Positions 1-8,712 of a stretch of DNA of 64,000 nucleotides are shown in pieces. A program made the translations under genes and the position numbers. The stretch's first letter is position 1, and the number at the start of each line of letters is the position of its first letter. The DNA comes from CAVWDI01 sp963793095. GTDB taxonomy: Bacteria > Chloroflexota > Anaerolineae > Anaerolineales > UBA4823. The notes beneath the pieces were generated by a model, which was not told the origin of the DNA, made no database searches, and was given only the letters and a program-made list of their open reading frames with translations. The stretch covers positions 992,001 to 1,056,000 of the forward strand of contig CAWBYY010000011.1 in assembly GCA_963793095.1 (NCBI GenBank), read 5' to 3'.

Positions 1-552
1 GGAAAAGGAACGTGCCACGAAGCCGGCGCCGGCTACGATCGCTTCCATGCAGATGTCAATCGGTGGCAGTTCGTTTTTCCCGGCATATTTCAATTCGTGC
101 CCCTCTTCGGCCGTGGCCGAGAATTGACCCTTGGTCAGCCCGTAAACACCATTGTTTTCGACGATGTAAACCATACGTACGTTGCGGCGCACGGCGTGCT
201 TGAATTGTCCCAGCCCGATGCTGGCTGTATCCCCATCACCACTGACGCCGATAGCTTTCAGGTGGTGGTTGGCCATCAAGGCGCCGGTGCCGATGGAAGG
301 CATACGGCCGTGTAAGGAGTTGAAGCCATGGGACATGCCCAGAAAATAGGCTGGGGACTTACTGGAGCAGCCGATGCCGCTCAACTTGATGATCTCATTC
401 GGGCGAATATTTAAGTCGTAGGCAACCTGGATAATCTGGCTGGCTATCGAATTATGCCCACATCCATTACATAGCGTTGAAGGTTGTCCCGAATAGTCAT
501 TCTTACTCAGGCCGATTAGATTAGTCTTGGGTGTTCTCGTGCGCGTGCCCAT
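1..552 (-). CDS. korB: 2-oxoacid:ferredoxin oxidoreductase, beta subunit (partial)
   Basis: This is the thiamine-diphosphate-binding subunit of a 2-oxoacid (probably 2-oxoglutarate) ferredoxin oxidoreductase, a cytoplasmic enzyme that forms acyl-CoA and reduced ferredoxin. The 184 visible codons are open from the ATG at 552 to the window edge. They show the N-terminal CNGCGH cysteine motif, the GIGCSS turn, and the ThDP/Mg motif GDGDTASIGLGQ followed by ENNGVYGLTKGQ. The C-terminal part (roughly a third to a half of a typical beta subunit) lies beyond the window. The start lies one base after the korA stop, with a GGAGCAAGGA-type ribosome site inside the korA tail, so the two are one transcript and probably one complex. 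Confidence 0.93.
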   Translation of the reverse strand, partial: MGTRTRTPKTNLIGLSKNDYSGQPSTLCNGCGHNSIASQIIQVAYDLNIRPNEIIKLSGIGCSSKSPAYFLGMSHGFNSLHGRMPSIGTGALMANHHLKAIGVSGDGDTASIGLGQFKHAVRRNVRMVYIVENNGVYGLTKGQFSATAEEGHELKYAGKNELPPIDICMEAIVAGAGFVARSFS

Positions 553-553
553 T

Positions 554-2383
554 TTATCCTTGCTCCTTGGCATTGATTGCCTGCTTTACCCAATGCGCTG
601 TCAGCGACAAGCCGTCCATGTGGGCCAACGAGATCAACTTCATGGCCATCTCTGGCATTTCCGCCAATAATATGGCGTGCATCTGCCCGTCTCTATTTAG
701 TTCCACAACATAGACGCGATCATGGCGGGCAACAAACTCCTTCACCTCGTCATTGATCGGCAAAGCGCGAAGACGAAGATAGCTGGTCTTAAGCTTTTCT
801 GCGGCTAACCGATCCCGCGCTTCTTCGACTGCAAAATGGGTCGTGCCGAAGGCGATGATCCCAACCTCCGCGTCCTTTGTCTCATCAATGACCGGACCAG
901 GAACTTTTTCTCGCGCCGTGTCGAACTTGCGCAAGAGGCGATCCATGTTCTCGACCCAATCGCTTGCCTTTTCACTATAGGCGGCATATTCATTATGGCC
1001 GGTACCCCTTGTGAAGAACGCTGCCTTGGGGTGATCGGTGCCTGGAAGGGTACGATAACCAATCCCATCACCATCAAGATCTTTATAACGAGCAAAACCC
1101 TTTTCTTCCACCTCTTCGGCTGTCAATACTTTACCGCGATTAATGGGCTCTGTGGGATAAGTGAAGGGTTCCGACATCCAGTTATTCATGCCTAAGTCGA
1201 GATCGCTAAGCACGAAAACCGGGGTTTGCAGTTCGTCGGCCAAATTGAATGACGTGGTGCCGAATTCAAAACATTCTTTGATCGTAGAAGGCAGAAGTAT
1301 GACATTTTTGGTATCGCCATGGCCCAGCGTGTACACGAAGGTGATATCTCCCTGGCCTGTACGCGTTGGCATACCTGTACTCGGGCCTACCCGCTGTACA
1401 TCCCAGATAACCGCTGGAATTTCGGCAAAATAACCCAATCCAGAGAATTCGGCCATTAGCGAAATGCCAGGGCCTGACGTGGCCGTCATAGCTCTGGCTC
1501 CGGCCCACCCGGCACCCAGCAGCATGCCGATGGCTGCTAACTCGTCTTCAGCCTGGATCACGGCATAACTCTTCTGCCCTGTCTCGGGATCGACACGTAA
1601 TTGGTACAAGTAGTCGTTAAGTGCGTCCACGATGCTGGTCGAAGGGGTAATAGGGTACCAGGCGACGAATGTGACCCCTCCGAAAACGGCGCCAAGTCCG
1701 GCGGCCTCGTTACCGGTCATCATAATCATGCCCGCAGTCTCGTTCATGGGCGTTACGCGGTAAGGATCGGTTTTGACTACGTTTTCGGCCGTCCATTCAT
1801 AGGCTGCGCGCACCACGTCCAAATTGGGGTCAACTAGCTTGCGGCGACCTTTAAAGTGGAAGTCGAGGGCGTCATCAATTTGCTGTAAAGGAATGTCCAG
1901 GAGCTGGGCGACCGCGCCTACGTATACCATATTGGCGATGTAGTCGCGGAGTTTGCCCTTCATGCCCGTCGTGGTCACGAAACGATTCACTGGGATAGGG
2001 TAATAAGTGATGTCATCCCGCTGCGGCACGGCACGCCAGTCGCCATTGTGAATGCAAACACCTCCCGGAGGGAGATTGGCGATATCCTCAGCTAAGGTCG
2101 CCAGATTGAAAGCTGCCAAGAGCTCGGTAGTCTGGCGGCGGGCCACATACCCTTCATGGCTGACGCGAATGTGATACCATGTGGGTAGGCCCTGAATATT
2201 GGATGGGAAGATGTTCTTGCCATTGACGGGGATGCCCATCTTGAATAAAGCCCGCAACAGTGCCAGGTTAGCCGTCTGGCTACCAGTACCATTGACCGTG
2301 GCCACCACGAGTGAAAAATCATTCACAATCGACGGCCGTTCTGCGGCAAGGGCTGTTTCAGATACTGTTTCAACAGTGCCCAT
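554..2383 (-). CDS. korA: 2-oxoacid:ferredoxin oxidoreductase, fused gamma-alpha subunit
   Basis: A 609-residue catalytic subunit. The first ~190 residues are the gamma domain (NGTGSQTANLALLRALF, then GKNIFPSNIQGLPTWYHIR), which contacts CoA and ThDP. The rest is the alpha (pyrimidine-binding) domain, with GNEAAGLGAVFGG, WYPITPSTS and the conserved TSGPGISLM loop. The gamma-alpha fusion and the length fit the two-subunit KorAB/ForAB type. The substrate is inferred from overall resemblance and could be another 2-oxoacid. Its ATG overlaps the stop of the upstream regulator gene by one base (TAATG), and korB follows after one base. Confidence 0.93.
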   Translation of the reverse strand: MGTVETVSETALAAERPSIVNDFSLVVATVNGTGSQTANLALLRALFKMGIPVNGKNIFPSNIQGLPTWYHIRVSHEGYVARRQTTELLAAFNLATLAEDIANLPPGGVCIHNGDWRAVPQRDDITYYPIPVNRFVTTTGMKGKLRDYIANMVYVGAVAQLLDIPLQQIDDALDFHFKGRRKLVDPNLDVVRAAYEWTAENVVKTDPYRVTPMNETAGMIMMTGNEAAGLGAVFGGVTFVAWYPITPSTSIVDALNDYLYQLRVDPETGQKSYAVIQAEDELAAIGMLLGAGWAGARAMTATSGPGISLMAEFSGLGYFAEIPAVIWDVQRVGPSTGMPTRTGQGDITFVYTLGHGDTKNVILLPSTIKECFEFGTTSFNLADELQTPVFVLSDLDLGMNNWMSEPFTYPTEPINRGKVLTAEEVEEKGFARYKDLDGDGIGYRTLPGTDHPKAAFFTRGTGHNEYAAYSEKASDWVENMDRLLRKFDTAREKVPGPVIDETKDAEVGIIAFGTTHFAVEEARDRLAAEKLKTSYLRLRALPINDEVKEFVARHDRVYVVELNRDGQMHAILLAEMPEMAMKLISLAHMDGLSLTAHWVKQAINAKEQG

Positions 2384-3111
2384 TATTTGGTCTCTCCTTT
2401 GGTTATGGGGGAAAACTGAACGCTCTCTGCCGGAGGTTCTATATCCGGCGAAGGAATCGATCTCAGCAACGAAAAATGCTCGACCAGCAGCTGCCGGCCC
2501 AACTCAAAATCATTAGTGCACAAAGCATTTACGATTTTCTCGTGATAAGTCCAAACCTCGATCCAATAGGCATAACGTACAAAGCGCGTCCATTCGCTTG
2601 CTTCGTACGTATCCCAGTAGGTGGATAAAATGCCTTGAACAAAGGGGTTGTCTAGCCGATTGAAGATAGTGAGGTGCAAATCGCGGTGTTCGCTGTTGGG
2701 AATGTGGATGGGTTCGCCAAGCAGTTTGTCCCATGCTTTGGCCATCAGGTCAAGCAGGTGTTGCTTGTCCACAGGGGTCAACAGGACAACAGCCTGGTCC
2801 CAGAACCCGGCTTCAACTACCTGGCGAAGCCGGCTAAATTGCTCGAAGTTTGCTTCTCCGGAGGCCAGGCCAAATAGGACACCGTCGACGAGCATTTGCG
2901 AAAAATCAAACGGTTGGCGTTGGACACCCAGGCGTGGGCGCGCCGACACCAGGCCCATACTGCGCGCTACTTCCATTTGCTCACGCAGTTTTCCTACACT
3001 GATGCCCATTTCACGACTGATATCGTTCAACGCGGGAAGGCGCCGGCCAACCATGACATCGCTGTCGAGTAGATACCTGAGAAATGGTGAGTCGAGCATA
3101 GAAAGTCGCAT
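2383..3111 (-). CDS. GntR/FadR-family transcriptional regulator
   Basis: A 242-residue DNA-binding regulator. Residues ~1-65 form a winged helix (GRRLPALNDISREMGISVGK, then LREQMEVARSMGLVSARPR). The remainder is an all-helical FCD-like effector domain with His/Asp-rich helices (SEHRDLHLTIFNRLDNPF and YHEKIVNAL). It is the first gene of the korA-korB transcript and is coupled to korA by a TAATG overlap, so it most likely senses an organic acid and controls this operon. No Shine-Dalgarno sequence is seen before its ATG. The ligand is unknown. Confidence 0.88.
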   Translation of the reverse strand: MRLSMLDSPFLRYLLDSDVMVGRRLPALNDISREMGISVGKLREQMEVARSMGLVSARPRLGVQRQPFDFSQMLVDGVLFGLASGEANFEQFSRLRQVVEAGFWDQAVVLLTPVDKQHLLDLMAKAWDKLLGEPIHIPNSEHRDLHLTIFNRLDNPFVQGILSTYWDTYEASEWTRFVRYAYWIEVWTYHEKIVNALCTNDFELGRQLLVEHFSLLRSIPSPDIEPPAESVQFSPITKGETK

Positions 3112-3221
3112 TAATTGGATTCATTCGATAAATTAGACCAATGCCAGAATCTTATCATGGACGGGTAGCCTGGGCAATATTATCTCAACAGAAACTCAGC
3201 CAAATCCTCAAAATCCCGTCA

Positions 3222-3255
3222 AGAAAAAACCTCCCGCTAGGTAGTGGCGGGAGGT
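3222..3255 (-). terminator. Rho-independent terminator of kbl
   Basis: A perfect 9-bp stem (3229-3237 with 3247-3255, ACCTCCCGC/GCGGGAGGT) has a 9-nt loop and is followed on the minus strand by a run of six T. It lies about 65 bp after the kbl stop. Confidence 0.9.
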
Positions 3256-3319
3256 CTTTCAATTCTATGTTATTGGCAAGGGATGAAATTCATACACTCC
3301 CGGCGATCAAATCAAGTCC

Positions 3320-4534
3320 TTAGGAGATTACGCCAAACTGCCTGCCCCCTTCGATGATGATATCGGCGCAATAATCCAGGTCTTCGACAGTATGTGCCGC
3401 GGAGACACAGGCACGCAGGCGCGCAAGTCCTTCGGGTACTACGGGCGCGACGACGGCTTGTACAAAGATGCCGTTATTCTGGCAATGCCTGGCCAACCCA
3501 GCCGCTACCGGGGTCGAGCCGCAAACGACCGGTACAATCGCCGTTTCTGTCTGCAGCAAGTCGAATCCAGCATCACGCAGCTTACCGGCAAAGCGCTGGT
3601 ACAAAGATTGGATCTTCTGGACCCGCCAGGGCTCTTCTTCAATGACATCAAAGGCGGCCATTGCTGCACCAGCCGAGGGAGGAGGAACGGCCGCAGAGAA
3701 GATGAAGGCACGCGCCTCATGTTTCAGGAAAGTGACCAACGCTTCGCTGCCGGCTACATAACCTCCAGCACTGGGAATGGTTTTGCTTAATGTGCCCATC
3801 TTGATATCTATGGTGTCGGGCGGCATGCCAAAATGCTCTTCAATGCCATGTCCGGTCTCACCTATGACGCCGATGGAATGGGCCTCATCAATCATCAGAT
3901 AGGCATCATACTTCTTGCACAGGCGGGCCGTTTCAGGCAAATCGATGATGTCACCATCCATGCTGAATACGGCGTCGGCTACAACAAGCTTGCGGCCGTG
4001 TGGGTCGGCCTCTTGCAGACGTCTTTCCAAATGATCCATGTCATTGTGGCGGAAACGCACGAATTTTGCCATGGCCAGGAGGCACCCGTCGACGATGCTG
4101 GCGTGATTAAGTTTGTCGCAAATGACCGTATCTCCCTTACGCAGCAAGCTGGAAATGGTGGCCAGATTGGTCACGTAACCGCTGGACATAGTCACGGCCG
4201 CCTCTGTCTGCTTAAAGTCGGCGATTCGTGCCTCCAGTTCGTTGTGAAGCTTCAGAGATCCGGCCAGCAAACGCACGCCATATGTGCCTGTGCCATATTG
4301 GTCAATGGCCGCTTTGGCTGCCGCGTTGATTTTGGGATGGCCTATAAGCCCAAGATAGGAATAGCCGCCCAACATGATCATCTCCCCGTGGTTGATCACC
4401 TTGACTCGGCCGTTAGGAAGTAGCTCCTCAGTTGCTTCGAGATAAAAGTATAGACCCTTTTCTTTGTATTCTTTTACCGGATGCAACATCTCCGGTGTTA
4501 AAGGGGGGCGTTCAATAGTCATTTCACCTGCCAT
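3320..4534 (-). CDS. kbl: Glycine C-acetyltransferase / alpha-oxoamine synthase family
   Basis: A PLP-dependent enzyme (404 residues from the chosen start) of the alpha-oxoamine synthase family. It resembles 2-amino-3-ketobutyrate CoA ligase, which cleaves 2-amino-3-oxobutyrate with CoA to glycine and acetyl-CoA in threonine breakdown. Visible marks are GGYSYLGLIGHP, GTGTYGVRLLAGS, DKLNHASIVDG, the cofactor Asp-His in IDEAHSIGVIG, and the PLP lysine in GTLSKTIPSAGGY. An upstream in-frame start exists at 4585. I chose the ATG at 4534 because AGGAAACGAGG directly precedes it. Substrate use as AONS or serine palmitoyltransferase cannot be excluded by motif alone. No tdh gene is adjacent. Confidence 0.87.
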   Translation of the reverse strand: MAGEMTIERPPLTPEMLHPVKEYKEKGLYFYLEATEELLPNGRVKVINHGEMIMLGGYSYLGLIGHPKINAAAKAAIDQYGTGTYGVRLLAGSLKLHNELEARIADFKQTEAAVTMSSGYVTNLATISSLLRKGDTVICDKLNHASIVDGCLLAMAKFVRFRHNDMDHLERRLQEADPHGRKLVVADAVFSMDGDIIDLPETARLCKKYDAYLMIDEAHSIGVIGETGHGIEEHFGMPPDTIDIKMGTLSKTIPSAGGYVAGSEALVTFLKHEARAFIFSAAVPPPSAGAAMAAFDVIEEEPWRVQKIQSLYQRFAGKLRDAGFDLLQTETAIVPVVCGSTPVAAGLARHCQNNGIFVQAVVAPVVPEGLARLRACVSAAHTVEDLDYCADIIIEGGRQFGVIS

Positions 4535-4803
4535 CCTCGTTTCCTCGCAGTCTCCTCTGCGAATGTTACCATGCGCTGAGAGCATTGCCTAAAGAGCAAT
4601 TAATGCAATGAGTTTAAATGTTTTTCTCAATTCATTCAAATGAATTAAGGTCTCCATCTGAATCAGATAGGAAAATGGAAGCTTTACGACACCTTCACAA
4701 TCAATTTACGGCCCACATACTGACTACAAACCGGGATTGACATATGCTACAGGCATTATCTAAGAAGTCCAATATCCGGGGTTCCGGGTGAAGATGGGGG
4801 AAG

Positions 4804-5661
4804 ATGGAAGAGTCGATCCTATTAGAAGCACAACAACTTCACAATCTTTTTCTGCAAGGTATGGATGAAGATATATTGGACCGCCTGAGCAGAGCGCTGG
4901 CGCACACGCAGCGCCTGGCCAGCATTGGGTCGCTGACCACCGGGGTCGCACATGAATTGGCCAACCCGCTAAGTGTCATTACCGCGGCCTGTAACAGCTT
5001 GCTTTCTGAAATGCAAGCCAACACATTGGATCAGAAGCTGCTGGAACAGTATGTCGGCGCAATCGAGCGCAACGCCTTCCGTAGCGCCCATGTCCTGGAG
5101 GTTCTACACAATTATGCGCACACGGATGAGCCGCGAATGGCTGTGACCGATGTGAGCCTGATCGTACGTGACTCTTTGATTCTGGTGGAACAGCAGTTCC
5201 TGAAGCAGGATAATGTTGCGATATTTGTTGAATTACCGCAGGATTGCGGGTCGATTGTTTGTGATCACAATCGTATCACACAAGTGCTGGTGAACTTGCT
5301 GGCCAATGCGTGTGATGCGATGAAGCCGGGTGGCGGCACTATTCAGCTTCGCTTCTGGACCTACCCGGCAAGTGAACATCTGCCGGTGCACAATGGCTCG
5401 GAGTCAGGAGAGCGAAAGGTCGAAGGACGATTCGCTTTTTCTGTGATGGACAGCGGGCCTGGAATTGCCCCTGATATCATGGACCAGATATTCAAGCCTT
5501 TCTTCACAACGAAAGTTGATAGACATGGTGTTGGCTTGGGTCTGTTTGTTACTGAGGGGATAGTGCGCCGGCATAACGGCCGTATCTGGGTGCAGAACAA
5601 CCCCGAACCCAACTCGGGCGCTACTTTTACGGTTGTTCTGCCCGTGCGATCTGAGTTATAG
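4804..5661 (+). CDS. Soluble sensor-less histidine kinase
   Basis: A 285-residue cytoplasmic two-component kinase with no membrane segment and only ~35 residues before the dimerisation domain. The H-box is GVAHELANPLSVI (His ~residue 50), the N-box VLVNLLANACDAM, G1 DSGPGI, the F-box IFKPFFTTK, and G2 GVGLGLFV. The HELANPL form belongs to the NtrB/ZraS-like HisKA group. No response regulator is adjacent, so the partner is unknown. It probably receives its signal through another protein or the short N-terminal coiled coil. Confidence 0.9.
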   Translation: MEESILLEAQQLHNLFLQGMDEDILDRLSRALAHTQRLASIGSLTTGVAHELANPLSVITAACNSLLSEMQANTLDQKLLEQYVGAIERNAFRSAHVLEVLHNYAHTDEPRMAVTDVSLIVRDSLILVEQQFLKQDNVAIFVELPQDCGSIVCDHNRITQVLVNLLANACDAMKPGGGTIQLRFWTYPASEHLPVHNGSESGERKVEGRFAFSVMDSGPGIAPDIMDQIFKPFFTTKVDRHGVGLGLFVTEGIVRRHNGRIWVQNNPEPNSGATFTVVLPVRSEL

Positions 5662-5760
5662 GTGGCTGTCGCTTCTAAATAACCGTCACAGCTCCAGGTG
5701 GCTCGTTAAAGTTGAAAATTGTGGGGCGAGTGGGCCAAAAGGATGTTGGCGCTGCGAGGG

Positions 5761-6345
5761 TCACTTCCCATTGGCACGATTCATACTTAAGAAATAGCGG
5801 TGAAAACGATCATCTCCGGTCAGTTCGGGGTGAAAGGCGGTGACGAGCCAGTGCCCTTCTCGTGCGGCTACGGCCGTGCCATCGTTGAGCCGCGCGATAA
5901 CCTCTGCTTCTCCCTTTGCCTCCACCAGGCGTGGGGCGCGAATGAAGACCGCAGGAAATGGCTGGCCGGCTCCATTGTCTAGGATCGTTACCGGCAGCAG
6001 GGTTTCAAAACTGTCAACCTGACGGCCGAAGGCGTTGCGCTGAACGACAATGTCCATCACCCCCAAAAGCGGTTGGTCCACGCCAATATCCTTGGCCATA
6101 AAGATCATGCCGGCGCACGTGCCCCAAACTGGTTTTTCGGCGGCAAAGGCGCGGAGCGGGTCCATCAGGCCATAGATTTCGGCCAGCTTGCCAATGGTCG
6201 TACTCTCACCTCCGGGAATAATAAGCCCATCCAGGCCGTCCAGGTCGTCCGGCAGCCGGACCTCCACCGCCTCTACACCCAAGCGGCGCAGGATCTCAAT
6301 ATGTTCAATGAACGCGCCTTGCAGCGCCAGGACGCCGATTTTCAT
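5761..6345 (-). CDS. pdxT: Pyridoxal 5'-phosphate synthase glutaminase subunit
   Basis: A class-I glutaminase of 194 residues that hydrolyses glutamine and channels ammonia to PdxS in the DXP-independent PLP pathway. It begins KIGVLALQGAFIEH, has the oxyanion signature IPGGESTT, the nucleophile cysteine in WGTCAGMI, and the His-Glu pair in TAFHPELTGDDR. Length and motifs are normal. It follows pdxS on the same strand, 59 bp downstream, separated by a hairpin repeat. Confidence 0.96.
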   Translation of the reverse strand: MKIGVLALQGAFIEHIEILRRLGVEAVEVRLPDDLDGLDGLIIPGGESTTIGKLAEIYGLMDPLRAFAAEKPVWGTCAGMIFMAKDIGVDQPLLGVMDIVVQRNAFGRQVDSFETLLPVTILDNGAGQPFPAVFIRAPRLVEAKGEAEVIARLNDGTAVAAREGHWLVTAFHPELTGDDRFHRYFLSMNRANGK

Positions 6346-6360
6346 ACCGTTTTAAGGGGT

Positions 6361-6398
6361 CAGCCATCAGCTATCAGCGCTGACCGCTGATAGCTGAC
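6361..6398. repeat. TCAGC-type repeat with 13-bp perfect hairpin (pdxS-pdxT gap)
   Basis: Positions 6367-6379 are the exact reverse complement of 6385-6397, with a 5-nt loop. The left part nearly matches the repeat at 8279-8297. It lies in the mRNA between pdxS and pdxT and could form a stabilising or attenuating stem, but there is no T-run, so it is not a classical terminator. Confidence 0.85.
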
Positions 6399-6404
6399 TC
6401 CGAT

Positions 6405-7316
6405 TTACCAGCCTCGTGTTGCCAATTGTTCGCTTTCCGGCAGGCTGCTGACGCTGATACCGACCATGGGTTCGCCCAGGTTTTCGCTGACTTTGGCCAG
6501 GATTTCCGGGTTGTTGTAGTGTGTTGTGGCTTCGACGATGGCTCTGGCGCGACGACCAGGATCACCGCTCTTGAAGATGCCTGAGCCAACAAAAACACCG
6601 TCGACGCCGAGCTGCATCATCAAAGCGGCATCAGCCGGCGTGGCGATACCTCCGGCGGCGAAGTTGACGACCGGCATGCGGCCCAATTCCTTTGTTTCTT
6701 TCACCAATGAATATGGCGCGCCGATGTTCTTGGCATAGGTCATTAACTCATCATCAGGCATCAGCTGCAAACGACGAATCTCACCCAATACGGTGCGGGC
6801 ATGGCGTACAGCCTCGACCACATCTCCGGTGCCGGCCTCACCCTTGGTGCGAATCATCGCCGCCCCTTCGCCAATGCGACGCAGCGCTTCGCCCAAATTA
6901 CGGCAGCCACATACGAAGGGGACCTTGAAGGCGTGCTTGTTGATGTGGTGCGCCACGTCAGCCGGCGTCAAGACTTCGCTTTCGTCCACGTAATCGACGC
7001 CGATGGCCTGCAATATCTGGGCCTCCACGAAGTGACCGATTCGGGCTTTAGCCATCACCGGGATACTGACTGTCTTGATGATTTCCTTGATCAGGCCAGG
7101 ATCGGACATGCGCGCCACCCCCCCCTGTACGCGAATGTCTGCCGGCACCCGCTCCAGGGCCATCACGGCCACAGCCCCAGCCTCTTCGGCGATCTTCGCC
7201 TGCTCAGGTGTAACCACATCCATGATCACACCGCCCTTCAGCATTTGTGCCAGCCCTACTTTAATGTGGAAGCTGCCAACATCACCTTGTCCGTTACTAC
7301 TACCATTTGTACTCAT
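6405..7316 (-). CDS. pdxS: Pyridoxal 5'-phosphate synthase, synthase subunit
   Basis: The (beta/alpha)8 subunit that makes PLP from ribose 5-phosphate, glyceraldehyde 3-phosphate and ammonia. It shows GGVIMDVVTPEQA, the first Schiff-base lysine context IPVMAKARIGHF, VDYVDESEVLTPAD, the second lysine context MIRTKGEAGTG, and the phosphate site GGIATPADAA and GVFVGSGIFKS. I chose the ATG at 7316 (304 residues) over one 11 codons upstream because AGAAGAGGT lies seven bases before it. It is the first gene of the pdxS-pdxT pair. Confidence 0.96.
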   Translation of the reverse strand: MSTNGSSNGQGDVGSFHIKVGLAQMLKGGVIMDVVTPEQAKIAEEAGAVAVMALERVPADIRVQGGVARMSDPGLIKEIIKTVSIPVMAKARIGHFVEAQILQAIGVDYVDESEVLTPADVAHHINKHAFKVPFVCGCRNLGEALRRIGEGAAMIRTKGEAGTGDVVEAVRHARTVLGEIRRLQLMPDDELMTYAKNIGAPYSLVKETKELGRMPVVNFAAGGIATPADAALMMQLGVDGVFVGSGIFKSGDPGRRARAIVEATTHYNNPEILAKVSENLGEPMVGISVSSLPESEQLATRGW

Positions 7317-7540
7317 TTCTTGTACCTCTTCTGAAAAGAAATTGGACACCTGCGATGAGGAAACTACAGGATCTTCCTGTATGTCGATATCCGATTTCTA
7401 GCGATCATTTTCGTTCTGCTAAAATCTGCGTTCTCTTGATACCTTGATTGTATGGCCGCAGGCGGTTGAATTCAAGCCAATTGGACCCGTCATTTTACGA
7501 GAAATGCGCATTTTTGGCGACCAATTATTTGAGATGACCG

Positions 7541-8287
7541 TCACCTAGCAGGAATCTCGGGCAGCTTCTGCAGCACGAGAAGATGGGAGAGGCCAAGCGC
7601 GGCGAAGGGTGTTTTCTCGGCGCTGTAGAGAACTTTTTTTAAGTAACGGCCGAATTTGGGCCAGCGGTAGACGATATTGTCGTAACCGCCAAACAGCCGT
7701 TCGTGGTGCACGAAGCGTACGGGCAAAGGTTGGAAGAGAGCGAATAAGGAGCCTCTGCTATAGGTGCGCACGTGGGGGGCGAGACGGTTGCGCATCGTCT
7801 TCGGGAGATAGTTCACCAGGGGGATATTGCCGAACTGGTAGTGACCACGCCAGAAAATGCCATGCTGCTCGACCGGGTACCAGCGGTTGGGGCAGAAGAG
7901 CAGAATACGGCCGCCCGGCCTGGCGACGCGCACCATTTCTGCCGCGTAGCGAGCATCGTCTTGAACATGCTCGATCACTTCGTTGCTGAAAACAAAATCG
8001 AATGTGTCGCTGGCAAAGGGTAGTTTTTCGCCTGCTGCTTGAGCGATGCCGTTGGCCGTGGGCAAAGCCTGCACAGCGCGATCAGGTTCGACCTCCAGGC
8101 CAAAACGTTGGCTGCTGAAGGGGGCAAAGGCATCGAGGTAAGTTCCCAAGCCACAGCCGTTGTCCAGAATACGGCCGTGTAGATCGGCCCACTCCCGAAT
8201 CTTGTCCAGGCGCCGGTCCTGGCCCGAGCGCCAAACATAGCTGGGTTCGCCACGAAGCGCGGCTTGGGGGGAGAAGCGGTCAGCCAT
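7541..8287 (-). CDS. Class I SAM-dependent methyltransferase
   Basis: A 248-residue methyltransferase of the Methyltransf_11 type. The SAM-binding motif I is ILDNGCGLGTYLDAF, motif II/III contains FDFVFSNEVIEHV, and ARPGGRILLFCPN is the post-motif strand. The basic, aromatic C-terminal ~90 residues are seen in enzymes acting on lipids or sugars, but the substrate cannot be told. Its ATG lies inside a TCAGC-type repeat shared with the end of the upstream gene. Confidence 0.85.
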   Translation of the reverse strand: MADRFSPQAALRGEPSYVWRSGQDRRLDKIREWADLHGRILDNGCGLGTYLDAFAPFSSQRFGLEVEPDRAVQALPTANGIAQAAGEKLPFASDTFDFVFSNEVIEHVQDDARYAAEMVRVARPGGRILLFCPNRWYPVEQHGIFWRGHYQFGNIPLVNYLPKTMRNRLAPHVRTYSRGSLFALFQPLPVRFVHHERLFGGYDNIVYRWPKFGRYLKKVLYSAEKTPFAALGLSHLLVLQKLPEIPAR

Positions 8288-8310
8288 CAGTTATCAGCCT
8301 TCAGCCTTCA
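8281..8310. repeat. TCAGC-type intergenic repeat
   Basis: CAGCCATCAGTTATCAGCCT and a further CAGCCTTCA copy. It supplies the ATG of the methyltransferase (8285-8287) and the TGA of the four-helix-bundle gene (8294-8296). Confidence 0.75.
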
Positions 8311-8656
8311 ACGTTTTGGTGAATCCAGTTAACATGCGTTTGATTTCTGTGGTTTGACTGGCAAGACGCTGGTAGTCGGGAGTTGCCAGGTAACTCAGAT
8401 CATGGGCCAGGAGCAGATGGTACTCAAGCTCACTTGTAGAGCCCATAGCGATACTTAGGAAGCGGGCGAAATCAGCCTTGCTGTTCCTGCCACAACCTTC
8501 GGCAATATTGGCTGGAATCGAAGCACTTGCACGGCGAATTTGATTTGTTAGTCCGTAAGATTCTGCTATGGGAAATCCTACCGTCGCCTTATAAATCGCC
8601 AGCGTCAACTGGTGACTCTTCTCCCAAACCTGCAACTTCCTAAAATCCCGCACCAT
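8294..8656 (-). CDS. Four-helix-bundle protein (S23 / 23S rRNA IVS family)
   Basis: A 120-residue all-helical protein with the family hallmarks DFRKLQVWEKSHQLTLAIYK, GLTNQIRRASASIPANIAEG, a phenylalanine-rich FARFLSIAMGSTSELEYHL helix and a basic tail. Family members were first found inside 23S rRNA intervening sequences, but here it stands alone among housekeeping genes. The biochemical role is unknown; members form pentamers and are thought to bind nucleic acid. Confidence 0.92.
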   Translation of the reverse strand: MVRDFRKLQVWEKSHQLTLAIYKATVGFPIAESYGLTNQIRRASASIPANIAEGCGRNSKADFARFLSIAMGSTSELEYHLLLAHDLSYLATPDYQRLASQTTEIKRMLTGFTKTLKAEG

Positions 8657-8672
8657 TTCACCTATTGGCGTA

Positions 8673-8712
8673 CGGCTGACGACTGACGGCTGTCAGCTGA
8701 CAGCTGTCAGCT
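8673..8712. repeat. TCAGC/GCTGA repeat cluster
   Basis: Alternating GCTGAC and GTCAGC units form overlapping inverted repeats (GCTGTCAGCTGACAGCTGTC core). It contains the TGA stop of the uracil-DNA glycosylase gene. Confidence 0.8.

Noticed and set aside
4737..4765. TTGACA followed by a -10 box before the histidine kinase gene
   Set aside because: TTGACA is present at 4737 but no -10-like hexamer lies at 16-18 bp.
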